From Propionivibrio sp. (GTDB lineage Bacteria > Pseudomonadota > Gammaproteobacteria > Burkholderiales > Rhodocyclaceae), in the NCBI RefSeq assembly GCF_029255185.1, contig NZ_JAPUVO010000063.1, forward strand, positions 1 through 37,952: 37,952 nucleotides of DNA, given 5' to 3'. The number at the start of each line of letters is the position of its first letter. Position 1 is the first letter of the stretch. The translations under genes and the position numbers were made by a program. Under the pieces are notes generated by a model that ran no database searches, was not told the origin of the DNA, and was given only the letters and a program-made list of their open reading frames with translations. Below are positions 16,765 through 25,349 of this stretch, one piece after another.

Positions 16765-17813
16765 CTGCCGAACAGCTTGATGGGACCATCTTCTGGCTGA
16801 ATCTCACCGATTTTTCGCACGGCTCTTGCCTGTATTGCAGGGGGCAGGGGTGCAAAGCCGGTGCCTTGAATCAGTTCATCACCCTTCAAAAACGCCCAGT
16901 AAAAAAACTTTACCGAAGCGTTGGCTTTTGCCGATGATTTTGGCGCAGCATCCATCAGCACATATGTGATGTCAGTAATTGGCCAGGCATCGGCGCCAGA
17001 GGCATTGATCAGAGTCTCGGCCATGATATCGTTCTTGCCCGCTCCGGCAAATCGTATGGCTGCTTGAAAAGCGGATTCGGAAGGCAGCACGAATTGCCCC
17101 GCCGCATTGCGCAATGCCACTGTCGCCAGGTCGTGGTACTGCACCCTGTCAAACGATACATAGCCGATTGCGCCAGGTGTTTTTTTTACGCTTTCAGCCA
17201 CGCCGTCATTCCCATTGACCGACAGGCTCCCCTCTTTCCACTTCACCTGTTTGCCAACGCCAACGGATGCTTTCCATGTTGGGCTCTGAGTAGCTAAATA
17301 CGAGGTAAACGTCTCGGTGCTTCCCGATCCTTCCGTACGAACAACGCGAACAACCTTGAGCGTGGGTAAGCGCATTCCCGGATTGAGCGCAGCAATACGT
17401 GGGTCATCCCAACTTTTGATTTCACCTGAGAACAGGTCTGCCAATACCGGTCCGGTGAGCTTGACAGAGCCGCCAGGCACATTCGGCAGGTTTACAACAG
17501 GCACAATTCCACCGACCATGGTTGGAAACTGAATGAGTTTGTTTATCTTCAGGTCTGAGGTGGATAAAGGGGAATCTGATGCACCAAAATCGACCTTGCG
17601 CTCCACGATCTGCTTGACGCCATCAGAAGAACCAGTCGCCGCATAACGCACGCTTGCACCTTGCTCCTTGGAATAGGCAAAGGCCCAACTCGTATATACC
17701 AACGCGGGAAAGGTTGCTCCAGCACCCGAAATTTCCTGTGCTTTCTGCTGTGCCCAGACCAATGAGGGTGAAGCGCTGACGGCAAAGACTATAAAGAGTA
17801 AACGCTGAAGCAT
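16761..17813 (-). CDS. pstS: Phosphate ABC transporter periplasmic binding protein PstS
   Basis: The product has 350 residues with a signal peptide (MLQRLLFIVFAVSASPSLVWA, then QQK). The mature protein starts with the PstS signature ISGAGATFPALVYTSWA and has the phosphate-binding segments ATGSSDGVKQIVERKVDFGAS and VRTEGSGSTETFTSYL, so it is a genuine phosphate-binding protein. The ribosome site GAGG lies 8 bases before the ATG. No pstC, pstA, pstB, phoU or phoBR is in the window, so the transporter that it feeds must be elsewhere or it acts alone, for example as a second, inducible binding protein. I could not find a convincing Pho box upstream. The stop overlaps the stop of pepN on the other strand. 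Confidence 0.93.
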   Translation of the reverse strand: MLQRLLFIVFAVSASPSLVWAQQKAQEISGAGATFPALVYTSWAFAYSKEQGASVRYAATGSSDGVKQIVERKVDFGASDSPLSTSDLKINKLIQFPTMVGGIVPVVNLPNVPGGSVKLTGPVLADLFSGEIKSWDDPRIAALNPGMRLPTLKVVRVVRTEGSGSTETFTSYLATQSPTWKASVGVGKQVKWKEGSLSVNGNDGVAESVKKTPGAIGYVSFDRVQYHDLATVALRNAAGQFVLPSESAFQAAIRFAGAGKNDIMAETLINASGADAWPITDITYVLMDAAPKSSAKANASVKFFYWAFLKGDELIQGTGFAPLPPAIQARAVRKIGEIQPEDGPIKLFGS

Positions 17814-17921
17814 GATTTTTCCTCAAAATTGGAGAAAACGCCAAAAATCGGTCCTTTATGTCTTTTATGTTACGCGAGTTTAGCTTCGAGGTGCAATTTT
17901 AAATTTAACTTATTGTTTTAT

Positions 17922-18009
17922 TGGCGGAAGCGGTGAGATTCGAACTCACGGATGGTTGCCCATCGCCGGTTTTCAAGACCGGTGCAATCGACCACTCTGC
18001 CACGCTTCC
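17922..18009 (-). tRNA. tRNA-Ser(TGA)
   Basis: On the minus strand the gene begins GGAAGCG and ends CGCTTCC-G-CCA, giving a perfect 7-bp acceptor stem with an encoded CCA. The anticodon arm is CCGGT-CTTGAAA-ACCGG with anticodon TGA at 17975-17973. The T arm contains GTTCGAATC, and the long variable arm (GCGATGGGCAACCATCC region) is typical of class II serine tRNAs. A TATGAT-like -10 box with a GC-rich discriminator lies just upstream, at 18053-18048 on the minus strand. Confidence 0.97.
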
Positions 18010-18148
18010 TGTTTAATTCGCCGGGCTAGCCCATTGCGGCGGGGCGTATCATAACACGTTACAATCTGTTACCCCTTATCTTGCAACTTCTGGCAACCTT
18101 GGGCAGCCTTAATAAGGCAGTAACCCCATTCTTTTGGAGGATAAACAG

Positions 18149-18841
18149 ATGCAACCGCAGTTTCAGATGACAGGTCAGGCAACTCAAGTAGTATCGCTGC
18201 AGCAGAACAAGGTCTTGCGCAACACCTATATGCTGCTCGCTTTGTCGATGCTTCCGACGGTCGCTGGCGCGCTTCTTGGCGTGCAGATGCAATTCTCGTT
18301 TTTTGCCGGCAGTCCGATGATTTCCTTCCTGGTCTTCATGGGCGTCGCTTTTGCCTTTATGTGGGGTATTGAGCGTACCAAAGAAAGCGCCACGGGCGTT
18401 TTTCTGCTGCTCGGCTTCACGTTTTTCATGGGCTTGATGCTCTCGCGCATCCTGCAAGTCGCACTCGGCTTCTCCAATGGGAGCTCGCTAATCGCTACGG
18501 CGGCGGGTGGCACCGGCGCAATATTCTTTACGCTGGCGGGTGTGGCGACGGTGACGAAGAAGGATTTTAGCTTCCTCGGCAAGTTCCTGTTGGTCGGTAT
18601 GGTCGTTGTATTGCTGGCGGCAGTGGCCAACATCTTCTTCCAGATTCCGGCGCTATCGCTGACCATCTCGGCCGTTGCCGTGCTGATCTTCTCGGCGTAT
18701 ATCCTTTACGATATCAGCCGAATCGTGAATGGCGGCGAGACCAATTACATTTCGGCGACGCTGGCCGTTTATCTTGATGTCTACAACGTTTTTGTCAGCC
18801 TGCTGAATTTGCTGATGGCCTTTGGCGGCAATCGCGACTGA
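18149..18841 (+). CDS. Bax inhibitor-1/YccA-family membrane protein
   Basis: The 230-residue product is encoded from an ATG at 18149 with a strong GGAGG 8 bases upstream; a TTG 15 bases earlier overlaps that site and is unlikely. It is very hydrophobic, with about seven membrane segments, and ends with the family pattern YDISRIVNGGETNYISATLAVYLD.VYNVF..LL. YccA in E. coli binds and restrains the membrane protease FtsH, and BI-1 relatives are pH-sensitive calcium leak channels. Which applies here cannot be seen. The gene stands alone between tRNA-Ser and a convergent deacetylase gene, with a strong hairpin just after its stop. Confidence 0.9.
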   Translation: MQPQFQMTGQATQVVSLQQNKVLRNTYMLLALSMLPTVAGALLGVQMQFSFFAGSPMISFLVFMGVAFAFMWGIERTKESATGVFLLLGFTFFMGLMLSRILQVALGFSNGSSLIATAAGGTGAIFFTLAGVATVTKKDFSFLGKFLLVGMVVVLLAAVANIFFQIPALSLTISAVAVLIFSAYILYDISRIVNGGETNYISATLAVYLDVYNVFVSLLNLLMAFGGNRD

Positions 18842-18857
18842 GATATTTCCTTGTGTT

Positions 18858-18887
18858 GACCAAGGGCGGCTGCGGCCGCCCTTGGTC
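18858..18887. terminator. Perfect 13-bp hairpin between convergent genes
   Basis: GACCAAGGGCGGC (18858-18870) pairs perfectly with GCCGCCCTTGGTC (18875-18887) around a TGCG loop. It sits 17 bases after the YccA-family stop and directly before the stop codon of the convergent ArnD-like gene. The very stable GC stem suggests a bidirectional terminator, although neither side is followed by a real T-run. Confidence 0.65.
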
Positions 18888-18889
18888 GT

Positions 18890-19768
18890 TCAGCCTTCCA
18901 GAAAGACCGATCCCTGCGTCATTCTCAGGCCGATCCGGCCGGGAACTTCGGCAAAGCGGATGGTGTGGCGCGGCAGCGTTTTCAAGTCGAGTTGCGAGTA
19001 AATGTCACGCAAGGCGACAAGCTGATAGCCCTTGCTCTTCCATCCACTAATCAGACGCTCGATCACGCCTGCGAACTTCATCCCCTCCAGTTCTGCACGC
19101 AAGGTAAATACGTGGTCACCGGCAATGGCGCTGGAGAACTGCAAAATTCGGTCGGCGGCTTGATTCAGAGAAGATCCGGGTTCCAACATGAGGATTTCGT
19201 CCAGGGCGGGGAGGGTTGTCGGAAGTTGTGGGCAAGCGACAATTTCCCCGTCAATAACCGGAACGAAGGGATGGTTGCCGCGACAATCACTGGCGTAGGA
19301 AAACCCAAGCCGCTGTGTCAGGCGCAGGGCATGGCGATTCATCTGCCATCCGGCAGCGCCATGGGCTTTTGCCGTATCCGCGAAAATTTCCTCAAAGCGC
19401 GTGCGTGCCTTACCCATTTCGGACTCAATCCACGAATTTTCGGCATGCTGAATGTTCTTTTCCCAACTCACACGGTCCCAGGCGTGAATACCGACCTCAA
19501 AGCCGGAATTGCTTGCCAGGCGTAGCGTCTCGGCGCATCGGCTGCCGATGCTTGGGCTGGGCAGCAAGCATCCGTTCAGGCGTGTGCTCAGACCGTAGTA
19601 GCGGTTCAGCGACGAGGCGCGCGCTTCACGACCACCATGGTCGGGGCCAAGCGAAAAAAAGAAAGTGCCCAATGCATCGTGTTGCTGGAGAAGTTCGATC
19701 AGTGCCGGGACGCCTGAAAGTGTGCCACGGTAGGTGTCGGCGTCGATCTTGAGAGCGATACGTTTCAT
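18890..19768 (-). CDS. ArnD-like polysaccharide deacetylase with altered metal motif
   Basis: The 292-residue product aligns by eye along its whole length with ArnD (4-deoxy-4-formamido-L-arabinose-phosphoundecaprenol deformylase): KIDADTYRGTLSGVP (7-21), FFFSLGPDHGGR, EVGIHAWDRVSWEK (91-104), AAGWQMNR, SDCRGNHPFVPV, LPTTLPALDEIL and FTLRAELEGMKF. The NodB-fold catalytic Asp is present. In ArnD the metal-binding motif is HAWDH, but here residue 99 is Arg, giving HAWDR, so one expected His ligand is missing. No other arn genes lie nearby, so a role in lipid A modification is not supported by context. It is followed upstream on the same strand by an Mth938-domain gene 27 bases away. It may be an undecaprenyl-linked sugar deacetylase of other specificity. 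Confidence 0.8.
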   Translation of the reverse strand: MKRIALKIDADTYRGTLSGVPALIELLQQHDALGTFFFSLGPDHGGREARASSLNRYYGLSTRLNGCLLPSPSIGSRCAETLRLASNSGFEVGIHAWDRVSWEKNIQHAENSWIESEMGKARTRFEEIFADTAKAHGAAGWQMNRHALRLTQRLGFSYASDCRGNHPFVPVIDGEIVACPQLPTTLPALDEILMLEPGSSLNQAADRILQFSSAIAGDHVFTLRAELEGMKFAGVIERLISGWKSKGYQLVALRDIYSQLDLKTLPRHTIRFAEVPGRIGLRMTQGSVFLEG

Positions 19769-19795
19769 TGAGAATGGGGAGCGGAACGATGCGAT

Positions 19796-20167
19796 TCAGG
19801 AAAAAATCAGCGCGGCAGCCACTTTCCGTCCTTCACCGATCAACACATTGTACGTGCGGCAGGCGGCTTGAATATCCATTACTTCCAGGCCTTTCTGCGC
19901 CTTGATGAGTGGTCGTAGCAGTTCCGGCCTGGGAAAGCGCAGTAGATTGCCGGTGCCAAGAAGAACGATCTCGGTATCGAGTGCAGCAAGCATCTCGAAA
20001 TCGGCGACGCGGAGCGTTTCAAAGCAAGCCTGAGTCCAGTCGGTGATCAAACGGTCAGGAAGTGCGATGAGGTTGCTGCTGTGGCGGACGGCGTTGACGC
20101 TGACATAACCCTCGCCATAAGCGGTAAAGGCATTCTGCCCTTCTGTTTTGGTGAGTTTCAACTTCAT
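19796..20167 (-). CDS. Mth938-like (DUF498) domain protein
   Basis: The 123-residue product starts at the ATG at 20167; a GTG five codons upstream is possible. It has the full family pattern, including NLIALPDRLITDW, LLGTGNLLRFPRPELL and EVMDIQAACRTYNVLIGEGRKVAAAL. The family has a small alpha/beta fold found in bacteria, archaea and in NDUFAF3, a mitochondrial complex I assembly factor. Its biochemical role in bacteria is unknown. A TATAAT box lies about 30 bases upstream, so this gene probably starts a two-gene transcript with the ArnD-like gene (27-base gap). It is divergent from alaA. Confidence 0.88.
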   Translation of the reverse strand: MKLKLTKTEGQNAFTAYGEGYVSVNAVRHSSNLIALPDRLITDWTQACFETLRVADFEMLAALDTEIVLLGTGNLLRFPRPELLRPLIKAQKGLEVMDIQAACRTYNVLIGEGRKVAAALIFS

Positions 20168-20198
20168 AAATTTGCGATGCACAATGCGGTAAAGTAGG

Positions 20199-20204
20199 AT
20201 TATA
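20199..20204 (-). promoter_or_regulatory. Candidate -10 box for the Mth938/ArnD-like transcript
   Basis: TATAAT on the minus strand, 32 bases upstream of the ATG at 20167, in the divergent region with alaA. The best -35 candidate, TTCGAA 18 bases further upstream, is a poor match, so the call rests on the -10 box and position. Confidence 0.4.
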
Positions 20205-20315
20205 GCTTTTTGCCACCAGTAATTCGAAGGCGCGCGGGCCTTGCGCCATTTGTGGCACTCAGGATGTGCTCAGAAAGGACGGTTTGTCTCAGGGCAGCCG
20301 CAAAGGTAGATCGTT

Positions 20316-21542
20316 ATGAAACCCGTACTCAAGTCCAATAAATTGGTCAACGTCTGTTACGACATTCGTGGCCCGGTGTTGCAGCAGGCCAAGCAGATGG
20401 AGGACGAGGGACACAAGATCATCAAGCTTAACATCGGCAATCTTGCGGCCTTTGGTTTCGATTCGCCGGAAGAAATTCAACTCGACATGATCCGCAATCT
20501 GCCGAACGCGGCGGGCTATTCCGATTCGAAAGGCATTTTTGCTGCGCGCAAGGCGGTCATGCATTACACCCAGCAGAAACGCATCAAGGGCGTGACGCTG
20601 GAGGATATCTACATTGGCAACGGCGTTTCGGAACTGATCGTCATGGCCATGAATGCGCTACTCAATGCCGGTGATGAAGTGCTGGTGCCGGCACCGGACT
20701 ATCCCCTGTGGACGGCGGCGGTCAGTCTTTCAGGCGGAACGCCACGACATTATCTGTGTGATGAAGAAAACGGGTGGTTGCCCGATCTTGACGACATGCG
20801 CGCCAAGATTACGCCGAACACACGTGCCATTGTGGTTATCAATCCGAATAACCCAACCGGCGCGCTTTATCCGGACAGCATGTTACTTGAGATCGTCGCC
20901 ATTGCACGCGAGCACGGATTGATCATCTACGCCGACGAGGTCTATGACAAAGTGCTTTACGATGGCGCGACGCACACGGCGATAGGTTCGCTGTCTGATG
21001 ACGTGCTGACAGTCAGCTTCAACGGCTTGTCGAAGAACTACCGTTCCTGCGGTTATCGCGCCGGGTGGATGATTGTCTCCGGCGATTTGCGTCAGGCCCG
21101 TGACTATATCGAGGGGCTCGACATGCTCGCTTCGATGCGCCTGTGTGCCAACGTGCCTGGGCAATACGGGATTCAGACGGCACTCGGTGGCTATCAGAGT
21201 ATCGATGATTTGATTGTGCCCAGTGGGCGCCTGTGCCGCCAACGCGATCTGGCGCACGAGTTGATTACGGCGATTCCCGGCGTAAGCTGCGTCAAGCCAA
21301 AAGCAGCGCTGTATATGTTTCCCAGGCTTGATCCAAAGATCTACCCAATCAAGGACGATCAGGCCTTCATTGCTGAGCTGTTGAATGAAGAACGTGTCCT
21401 GCTGGTTCAGGGTAGCGGCTTCAACTGGCCTGAACCAGATCATTTCAGACTTGTTTTTCTGCCACACGAAGATGATCTGCGCGAAGCGATAGCTCGTATC
21501 GCACGCTTTCTTGAGGCTTATCGCAAACGGCATGGGACCTGA
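20316..21542 (+). CDS. alaA: Glutamate-pyruvate (alanine) aminotransferase AlaA
   Basis: The 408-residue product is a class I/II pyridoxal-phosphate aminotransferase that closely follows E. coli AlaA (YfbQ) from its start (NKLVNVCYDIRGPVLQQAK) to its end (FNWPEPDHFRLVFLP). PLP-binding features are DYPLWTAAVSL, NPNNPTGALY, YADEVYDK and the Schiff-base lysine K240 in FNGLSKNYR. It makes alanine from pyruvate and glutamate in the cytoplasm. AAGG lies about 9 bases before the ATG. hom follows 76 bases downstream in the same direction, a pairing common in betaproteobacteria, so the two may be co-transcribed. Confidence 0.93.
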   Translation: MKPVLKSNKLVNVCYDIRGPVLQQAKQMEDEGHKIIKLNIGNLAAFGFDSPEEIQLDMIRNLPNAAGYSDSKGIFAARKAVMHYTQQKRIKGVTLEDIYIGNGVSELIVMAMNALLNAGDEVLVPAPDYPLWTAAVSLSGGTPRHYLCDEENGWLPDLDDMRAKITPNTRAIVVINPNNPTGALYPDSMLLEIVAIAREHGLIIYADEVYDKVLYDGATHTAIGSLSDDVLTVSFNGLSKNYRSCGYRAGWMIVSGDLRQARDYIEGLDMLASMRLCANVPGQYGIQTALGGYQSIDDLIVPSGRLCRQRDLAHELITAIPGVSCVKPKAALYMFPRLDPKIYPIKDDQAFIAELLNEERVLLVQGSGFNWPEPDHFRLVFLPHEDDLREAIARIARFLEAYRKRHGT

Positions 21543-21618
21543 GATGCAGCGGGTTGCCGTTATCAATGATTGAGGTGTGCTTACCGGTCGCCTCGTTCTG
21601 TTTTAGGAAAGCTTTGAA

Positions 21619-22929
21619 ATGAAACCAATCAACGTTGGACTTCTCGGCATCGGCACTGTCGGTGGTGGAACTTTTACCGTACTAAGACGCAACGCCGAGG
21701 AAATTGCTCGCCGGGCTGGGCGGCCGATTCAAATTACCGTCGTTGCCGACAAGAATCTTGAACTGGCAAGGAAGGTCACTGGCGGCGCGTGCCGGCTGAC
21801 CGACGACGCTTTTGCCGTCGTCGCTGATCCTGAAATTGACATTGTCATCGAGCTGATCGGTGGCTATGGCATTGCCAAGGAACTGGTGTTCAAGGCCATC
21901 GAGAATGGCAAGCACGTGGTGACCGCCAACAAGGCGCTGCTCGCCACGCACGGCAACGAGATTTTTGCTGCGGCCCAGAGCAAGGGAGTGATGGTTGCCT
22001 TCGAAGCCGCCGTGGCCGGTGGCATCCCGATCATCAAGGCGCTGCGCGAGGGCCTGACCGCCAACCGTATCGAATGGATTGCCGGCATCATCAACGGCAC
22101 CACCAACTTCATTCTTTCCGAGATGCGCGACAAAGGGCTGCCCTTCGCGACGGTACTTAAGGAAGCGCAACGCCTGGGTTATGCCGAAGCCGATCCAAGC
22201 TTCGATGTTGAGGGCATTGACGCTGCGCACAAGTTGACCATCATGAGCGCCATCGCCTTCGGCAATTCGATGAGCTTTGACAAGGCGCACATCGAAGGCA
22301 TCAGCAAGCTTGATGCAGCAGATATCAAGTACGCCGAGCAACTGGGCTATCGCATCAAACTGCTCGGCATCACCAAGCGTACTGCCGAGGGCGTTGAGTT
22401 ACGCGTGCATCCGACACTGATTCCGGCCAAGCGCCTGATTGCCAACGTTGAAGGTGCGATGAATGCTGTGCTGGTCAAGGGCGATGCTGTCGGCCCGACG
22501 CTCTATTATGGCAAGGGAGCGGGCGCCGAGCCGACTGCTTCGGCCGTGATCGCCGATCTGGTCGATGTGACGCGCATGCACACAGCGGACCCTGAGCATC
22601 GCGTACCGCATCTTGCCTTCCAGCCGAACGCGATGCTTGATCTGCCCATCTTGCCGTTGTCCGAGGTGGTCACCAGCTATTACCTGCGTTTGCGCGTTGA
22701 AGACAAGCCCGGTGTGCTGGCTGACATCACGCGCATTCTTGCTGACCAGCAGATCTCGATTGACGCCATGGTTCAGCGCGAACCTGACGAAGGCGAAGAG
22801 CAGACCGACATCATCATGCTGACGCACCAGACCCGTGAAAAGAACGTCGATGCCGCGATTGAGAAGATTGAGGCGCTGGCTGTAGTTAAAGGAAAACTCA
22901 CCCGTCTGCGTCTTGAGGAACTGCTGTAA
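21619..22929 (+). CDS. hom: Homoserine dehydrogenase
   Basis: The 436-residue product reduces aspartate semialdehyde to homoserine for threonine and methionine synthesis. The NAD(P)-binding GLLGIGTVGGGTF is at residues 7-19, the catalytic region includes TANKALLATHG and AGIINGTTNFILSEM, and YAEADPSFDVEGIDAAHKL is the classic substrate-binding block. A C-terminal ACT domain (about 350-430, LRVEDKPGVLADITRILADQQISIDAMVQ) suggests feedback control by threonine. AGGA lies 11 bases before the ATG. Threonine synthase (thrC), which commonly follows hom in related bacteria, is absent; typA starts 135 bases downstream instead. Confidence 0.96.
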   Translation: MKPINVGLLGIGTVGGGTFTVLRRNAEEIARRAGRPIQITVVADKNLELARKVTGGACRLTDDAFAVVADPEIDIVIELIGGYGIAKELVFKAIENGKHVVTANKALLATHGNEIFAAAQSKGVMVAFEAAVAGGIPIIKALREGLTANRIEWIAGIINGTTNFILSEMRDKGLPFATVLKEAQRLGYAEADPSFDVEGIDAAHKLTIMSAIAFGNSMSFDKAHIEGISKLDAADIKYAEQLGYRIKLLGITKRTAEGVELRVHPTLIPAKRLIANVEGAMNAVLVKGDAVGPTLYYGKGAGAEPTASAVIADLVDVTRMHTADPEHRVPHLAFQPNAMLDLPILPLSEVVTSYYLRLRVEDKPGVLADITRILADQQISIDAMVQREPDEGEEQTDIIMLTHQTREKNVDAAIEKIEALAVVKGKLTRLRLEELL

Positions 22930-23025
22930 GTGATCGAGAAACAATGCCTTGAACGATTGCGACGGGCATCACCGCGTTGATATGGATCACTCACAAAAGT
23001 TTTTGCAACGCAACAATCGCGCTTG

Positions 23026-23034
23026 TGCTAAGAT
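23026..23034 (+). promoter_or_regulatory. Candidate extended -10 promoter for typA
   Basis: TG-C-TAAGAT matches an extended -10 element (TGnTATAAT) 30 bases upstream of the typA ATG. A TTGCAA lies further up with a 20-base gap, too far for a good -35, which is less needed for extended -10 promoters. It suggests that typA has its own promoter separate from hom. Confidence 0.33.
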
Positions 23035-23064
23035 TGACGCCTTTTATCAAAGAGTTACCCTCAC

Positions 23065-24909
23065 ATGTCCCGTTCTGTTCGTAACATTGCCATCATTGCC
23101 CACGTCGACCACGGCAAGACAACACTCGTCGATAAGCTGCTACACCAGGCCGGCACTTTTTCCGCCCACCAGCACATCGCCGAACGAGTCATGGACTCGA
23201 ACGATCTGGAAAAGGAGCGGGGCATCACGATTCTGGCCAAGAATCTGGCCGTCGATTATCAGGGCGTGCATATCAATATCGTTGATACGCCTGGTCACGC
23301 CGACTTTGGCGGTGAGGTTGAGCGCGTGCTATCGATGGTCGATGGCGTGCTGCTGCTGGTCGATGCCGTCGAAGGGCCGATGCCGCAGACGCGTTTCGTC
23401 ACCAAGAAGGCGCTGGCACTTGGTCTGAAGCCGATTGTCGTGGTCAACAAAATTGACCGCGACGGCGCCCGTCCGGACTGGGTTGTCGATCACACCTTCG
23501 ATCTTTTCGACAAGCTTGGCGCCAACGACGAACAACTCGATTTTCCGGTGATTTACGCGTCGGCGATCAATGGCTATGCCACGCTTGATCTGGCTTTGCC
23601 GTCGCCCGACATGCGTCCGATGTTTGACGCCATTCTCAAGCATGTTCCGCCACCCGACGCTGACGAAATTGAGGGTCCGCTGCAACTACAGATTTCGGCG
23701 CTCGATTATTCGTCCTATGTTGGCCGCATCGGTATTGGGCGCATCCAGCGTGGTCGCTTGAAGCCGGCACAGCAGGTCACCGTGATGTATGGTCAGGCCG
23801 GTGCCGATGGCAAGTTCGAGCACGGCAATCCGAAAACGGCCAAGGTCAATCAGGTCTTTGGTTTTCGCGGCATCGAACGGGTTTCGCTGGACGAAGCCAT
23901 GGCCGGCGACATCGTTCTGGTGACCGGGGTTGATGACCTCTCGATCGGTTGCACGATTACCGACAACGACAAGCCTGAAGCCTTGCCAATGCTCAAGATC
24001 GACGAACCAACGCTGAACATGACCTTCATGGTCAACAACTCGCCCTACGCCGGCACTGAAGGCAAGTTCGTGACCAGTCGCCAGATCCGCGAGCGCCTGA
24101 CCAAAGAACTATTGACCAATATGGCGCTGCGTGTCGAAGAAACCAGCGAAACAGATTCCTTCCTTGTTTCCGGTCGCGGCGAACTGCACCTGACTATCCT
24201 GCTTGAAACCATGCGTCGCGAGGGTTTTGAACTGGCCGTCGGACGTCCGCGCGTGATCTACAAAACGATCGACGGCGTCGAATGCGAACCCTACGAAATG
24301 CTCACCCTGGATATCGAAGAAGCGCATCAGGGCGGCATCATGGAGGCGCTTGGCTACCGCAAGGGCGACCTGCAGGATATGGTTTCCGACGGTCGCGGTC
24401 GTGTCCGTCTCGAATACCGGATTCCGGCGCGCGGCCTGATCGGCTTTCAGGGCGAGTGCATGAACCTGACACGCGGCACTGGCCTGATGAGCCACGTGTT
24501 TGACGAATACGCACCGGTCAAGGGTGACATGCCCGGCCGTCGCAACGGCGTGCTGATTTCGTCCGAGCACGGCGAGGCGGTGGCCTACGCCTTGTGGAAG
24601 TTGCAAGACCGTGGACGCATGTTCTCGGTTCCGGGTGACCGTTTGTACGAAGGCATGATCATCGGCATCCACTCACGAGAGAATGATCTGGTGGTCAACC
24701 CGATCAAGGGCAAGCAATTGACCAACGTTCGCTCCTCGGGCACCGACGAGGCCGTGCGCCTGGTTCCGGCGGTTGATGTGACGCTGGAGAGTGCCGTTGA
24801 GTTCATCGATGACGACGAACTGGTTGAAATCACGCCCAAGACCATCCGCATCCGCAAACGCTTCCTCTCCGAGCATGAACGCCGCCGCGCCTCGCGTTCT
24901 GAGGGATAG
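23065..24909 (+). CDS. typA: Ribosome-associated GTPase TypA/BipA
   Basis: The 614-residue product has full TypA length. GTPase motifs are [10 protein letters not shown] (11-20), ERGITI with switch [13 protein letters not shown] and NKIDRDGA. Then come the EF-G-like domains and the TypA-specific C-terminal domain ([29 protein letters not shown], then [15 protein letters not shown]). It binds the 70S ribosome and aids 50S assembly at low temperature and stress responses. The end, [17 protein letters not shown], is typical of betaproteobacteria. It is convergent with the DUF1841 gene. Confidence 0.97.
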   Translation: MSRSVRNIAIIAHVDHGKTTLVDKLLHQAGTFSAHQHIAERVMDSNDLEKERGITILAKNLAVDYQGVHINIVDTPGHADFGGEVERVLSMVDGVLLLVDAVEGPMPQTRFVTKKALALGLKPIVVVNKIDRDGARPDWVVDHTFDLFDKLGANDEQLDFPVIYASAINGYATLDLALPSPDMRPMFDAILKHVPPPDADEIEGPLQLQISALDYSSYVGRIGIGRIQRGRLKPAQQVTVMYGQAGADGKFEHGNPKTAKVNQVFGFRGIERVSLDEAMAGDIVLVTGVDDLSIGCTITDNDKPEALPMLKIDEPTLNMTFMVNNSPYAGTEGKFVTSRQIRERLTKELLTNMALRVEETSETDSFLVSGRGELHLTILLETMRREGFELAVGRPRVIYKTIDGVECEPYEMLTLDIEEAHQGGIMEALGYRKGDLQDMVSDGRGRVRLEYRIPARGLIGFQGECMNLTRGTGLMSHVFDEYAPVKGDMPGRRNGVLISSEHGEAVAYALWKLQDRGRMFSVPGDRLYEGMIIGIHSRENDLVVNPIKGKQLTNVRSSGTDEAVRLVPAVDVTLESAVEFIDDDELVEITPKTIRIRKRFLSEHERRRASRSEG

Positions 24910-24913
24910 CTCA

Positions 24914-24934
24914 CTGCGGGTCAGTGTCCCGCAG
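24914..24934. terminator. Hairpin between typA and the DUF1841 gene
   Basis: CTGCGGG (24914-24920) pairs with CCCGCAG (24928-24934) around a 7-base loop, 5 bases after the typA stop. It overlaps the last codons of the convergent DUF1841 gene. No T-run follows on either strand, so termination strength is uncertain. Confidence 0.4.
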
Positions 24935-25349
24935 CGCGTTTGACGCAATCCAGATACTGATCGACGTCTATCGCACCTCCATTGCGCTGGGCTCGCCACA
25001 GCGCTTCGCCCAGGCATTCGAGGAGCGCGTGTTCCGTGTCGTGCACCTCATGCCGTTGACGCAGGGCGTGATAGGCGGCGCGAATTCCCGGCGGCTGGTC
25101 GATGCTGATCTGATCGGCAAGCGCCAGGTGCAGCGAGAGATGAAGAAAAGGGTTCATCTGCCCGCTTTCGGGAGTGAACTCCTGGTCCACGGCGGCGTCT
25201 GGTTTTTCCAGCAAGGCGTGGTATTCAGGATGCTGTTCGATGAGGTCGGCTGCGATGCTTTCGGCGCCTTCGAGAATCAGGTGCTGGCGGTGTTTTCGCC
25301 AGGCTTCGCAAAAGAAACGGCGGACCTGCTCACGTGATGGATTGAACAT
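24921..25349 (-). CDS. DUF1841 family protein
   Basis: The 142-residue product matches the DUF1841 family by its start (MFNPSREQVRRFFCEAWRKHR), the central QMNPFLHLSLHLALADQISID and the RHEVHDTEHALLECLGEALW segment. The family is small, cytoplasmic and found mainly in beta- and gammaproteobacteria. The conserved His and Glu residues (H in FLHLSLHL and HDTEHALLE) could bind metal, but the function is unknown. Its start lies 20 bases inside the 3' end of the FIST gene, so the two are translated from one transcript and probably coupled. Confidence 0.87.
   Translation of the reverse strand: MFNPSREQVRRFFCEAWRKHRQHLILEGAESIAADLIEQHPEYHALLEKPDAAVDQEFTPESGQMNPFLHLSLHLALADQISIDQPPGIRAAYHALRQRHEVHDTEHALLECLGEALWRAQRNGGAIDVDQYLDCVKRAAGH

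Noticed and set aside
17814-17880. AACATAAAAGACATAAAG direct repeat upstream of pstS as a possible Pho box
   Set aside because: The repeat unit and 9-base period do not fit the 7-base repeats at 11-base period of a Pho box, and no CTGTCA core is present.
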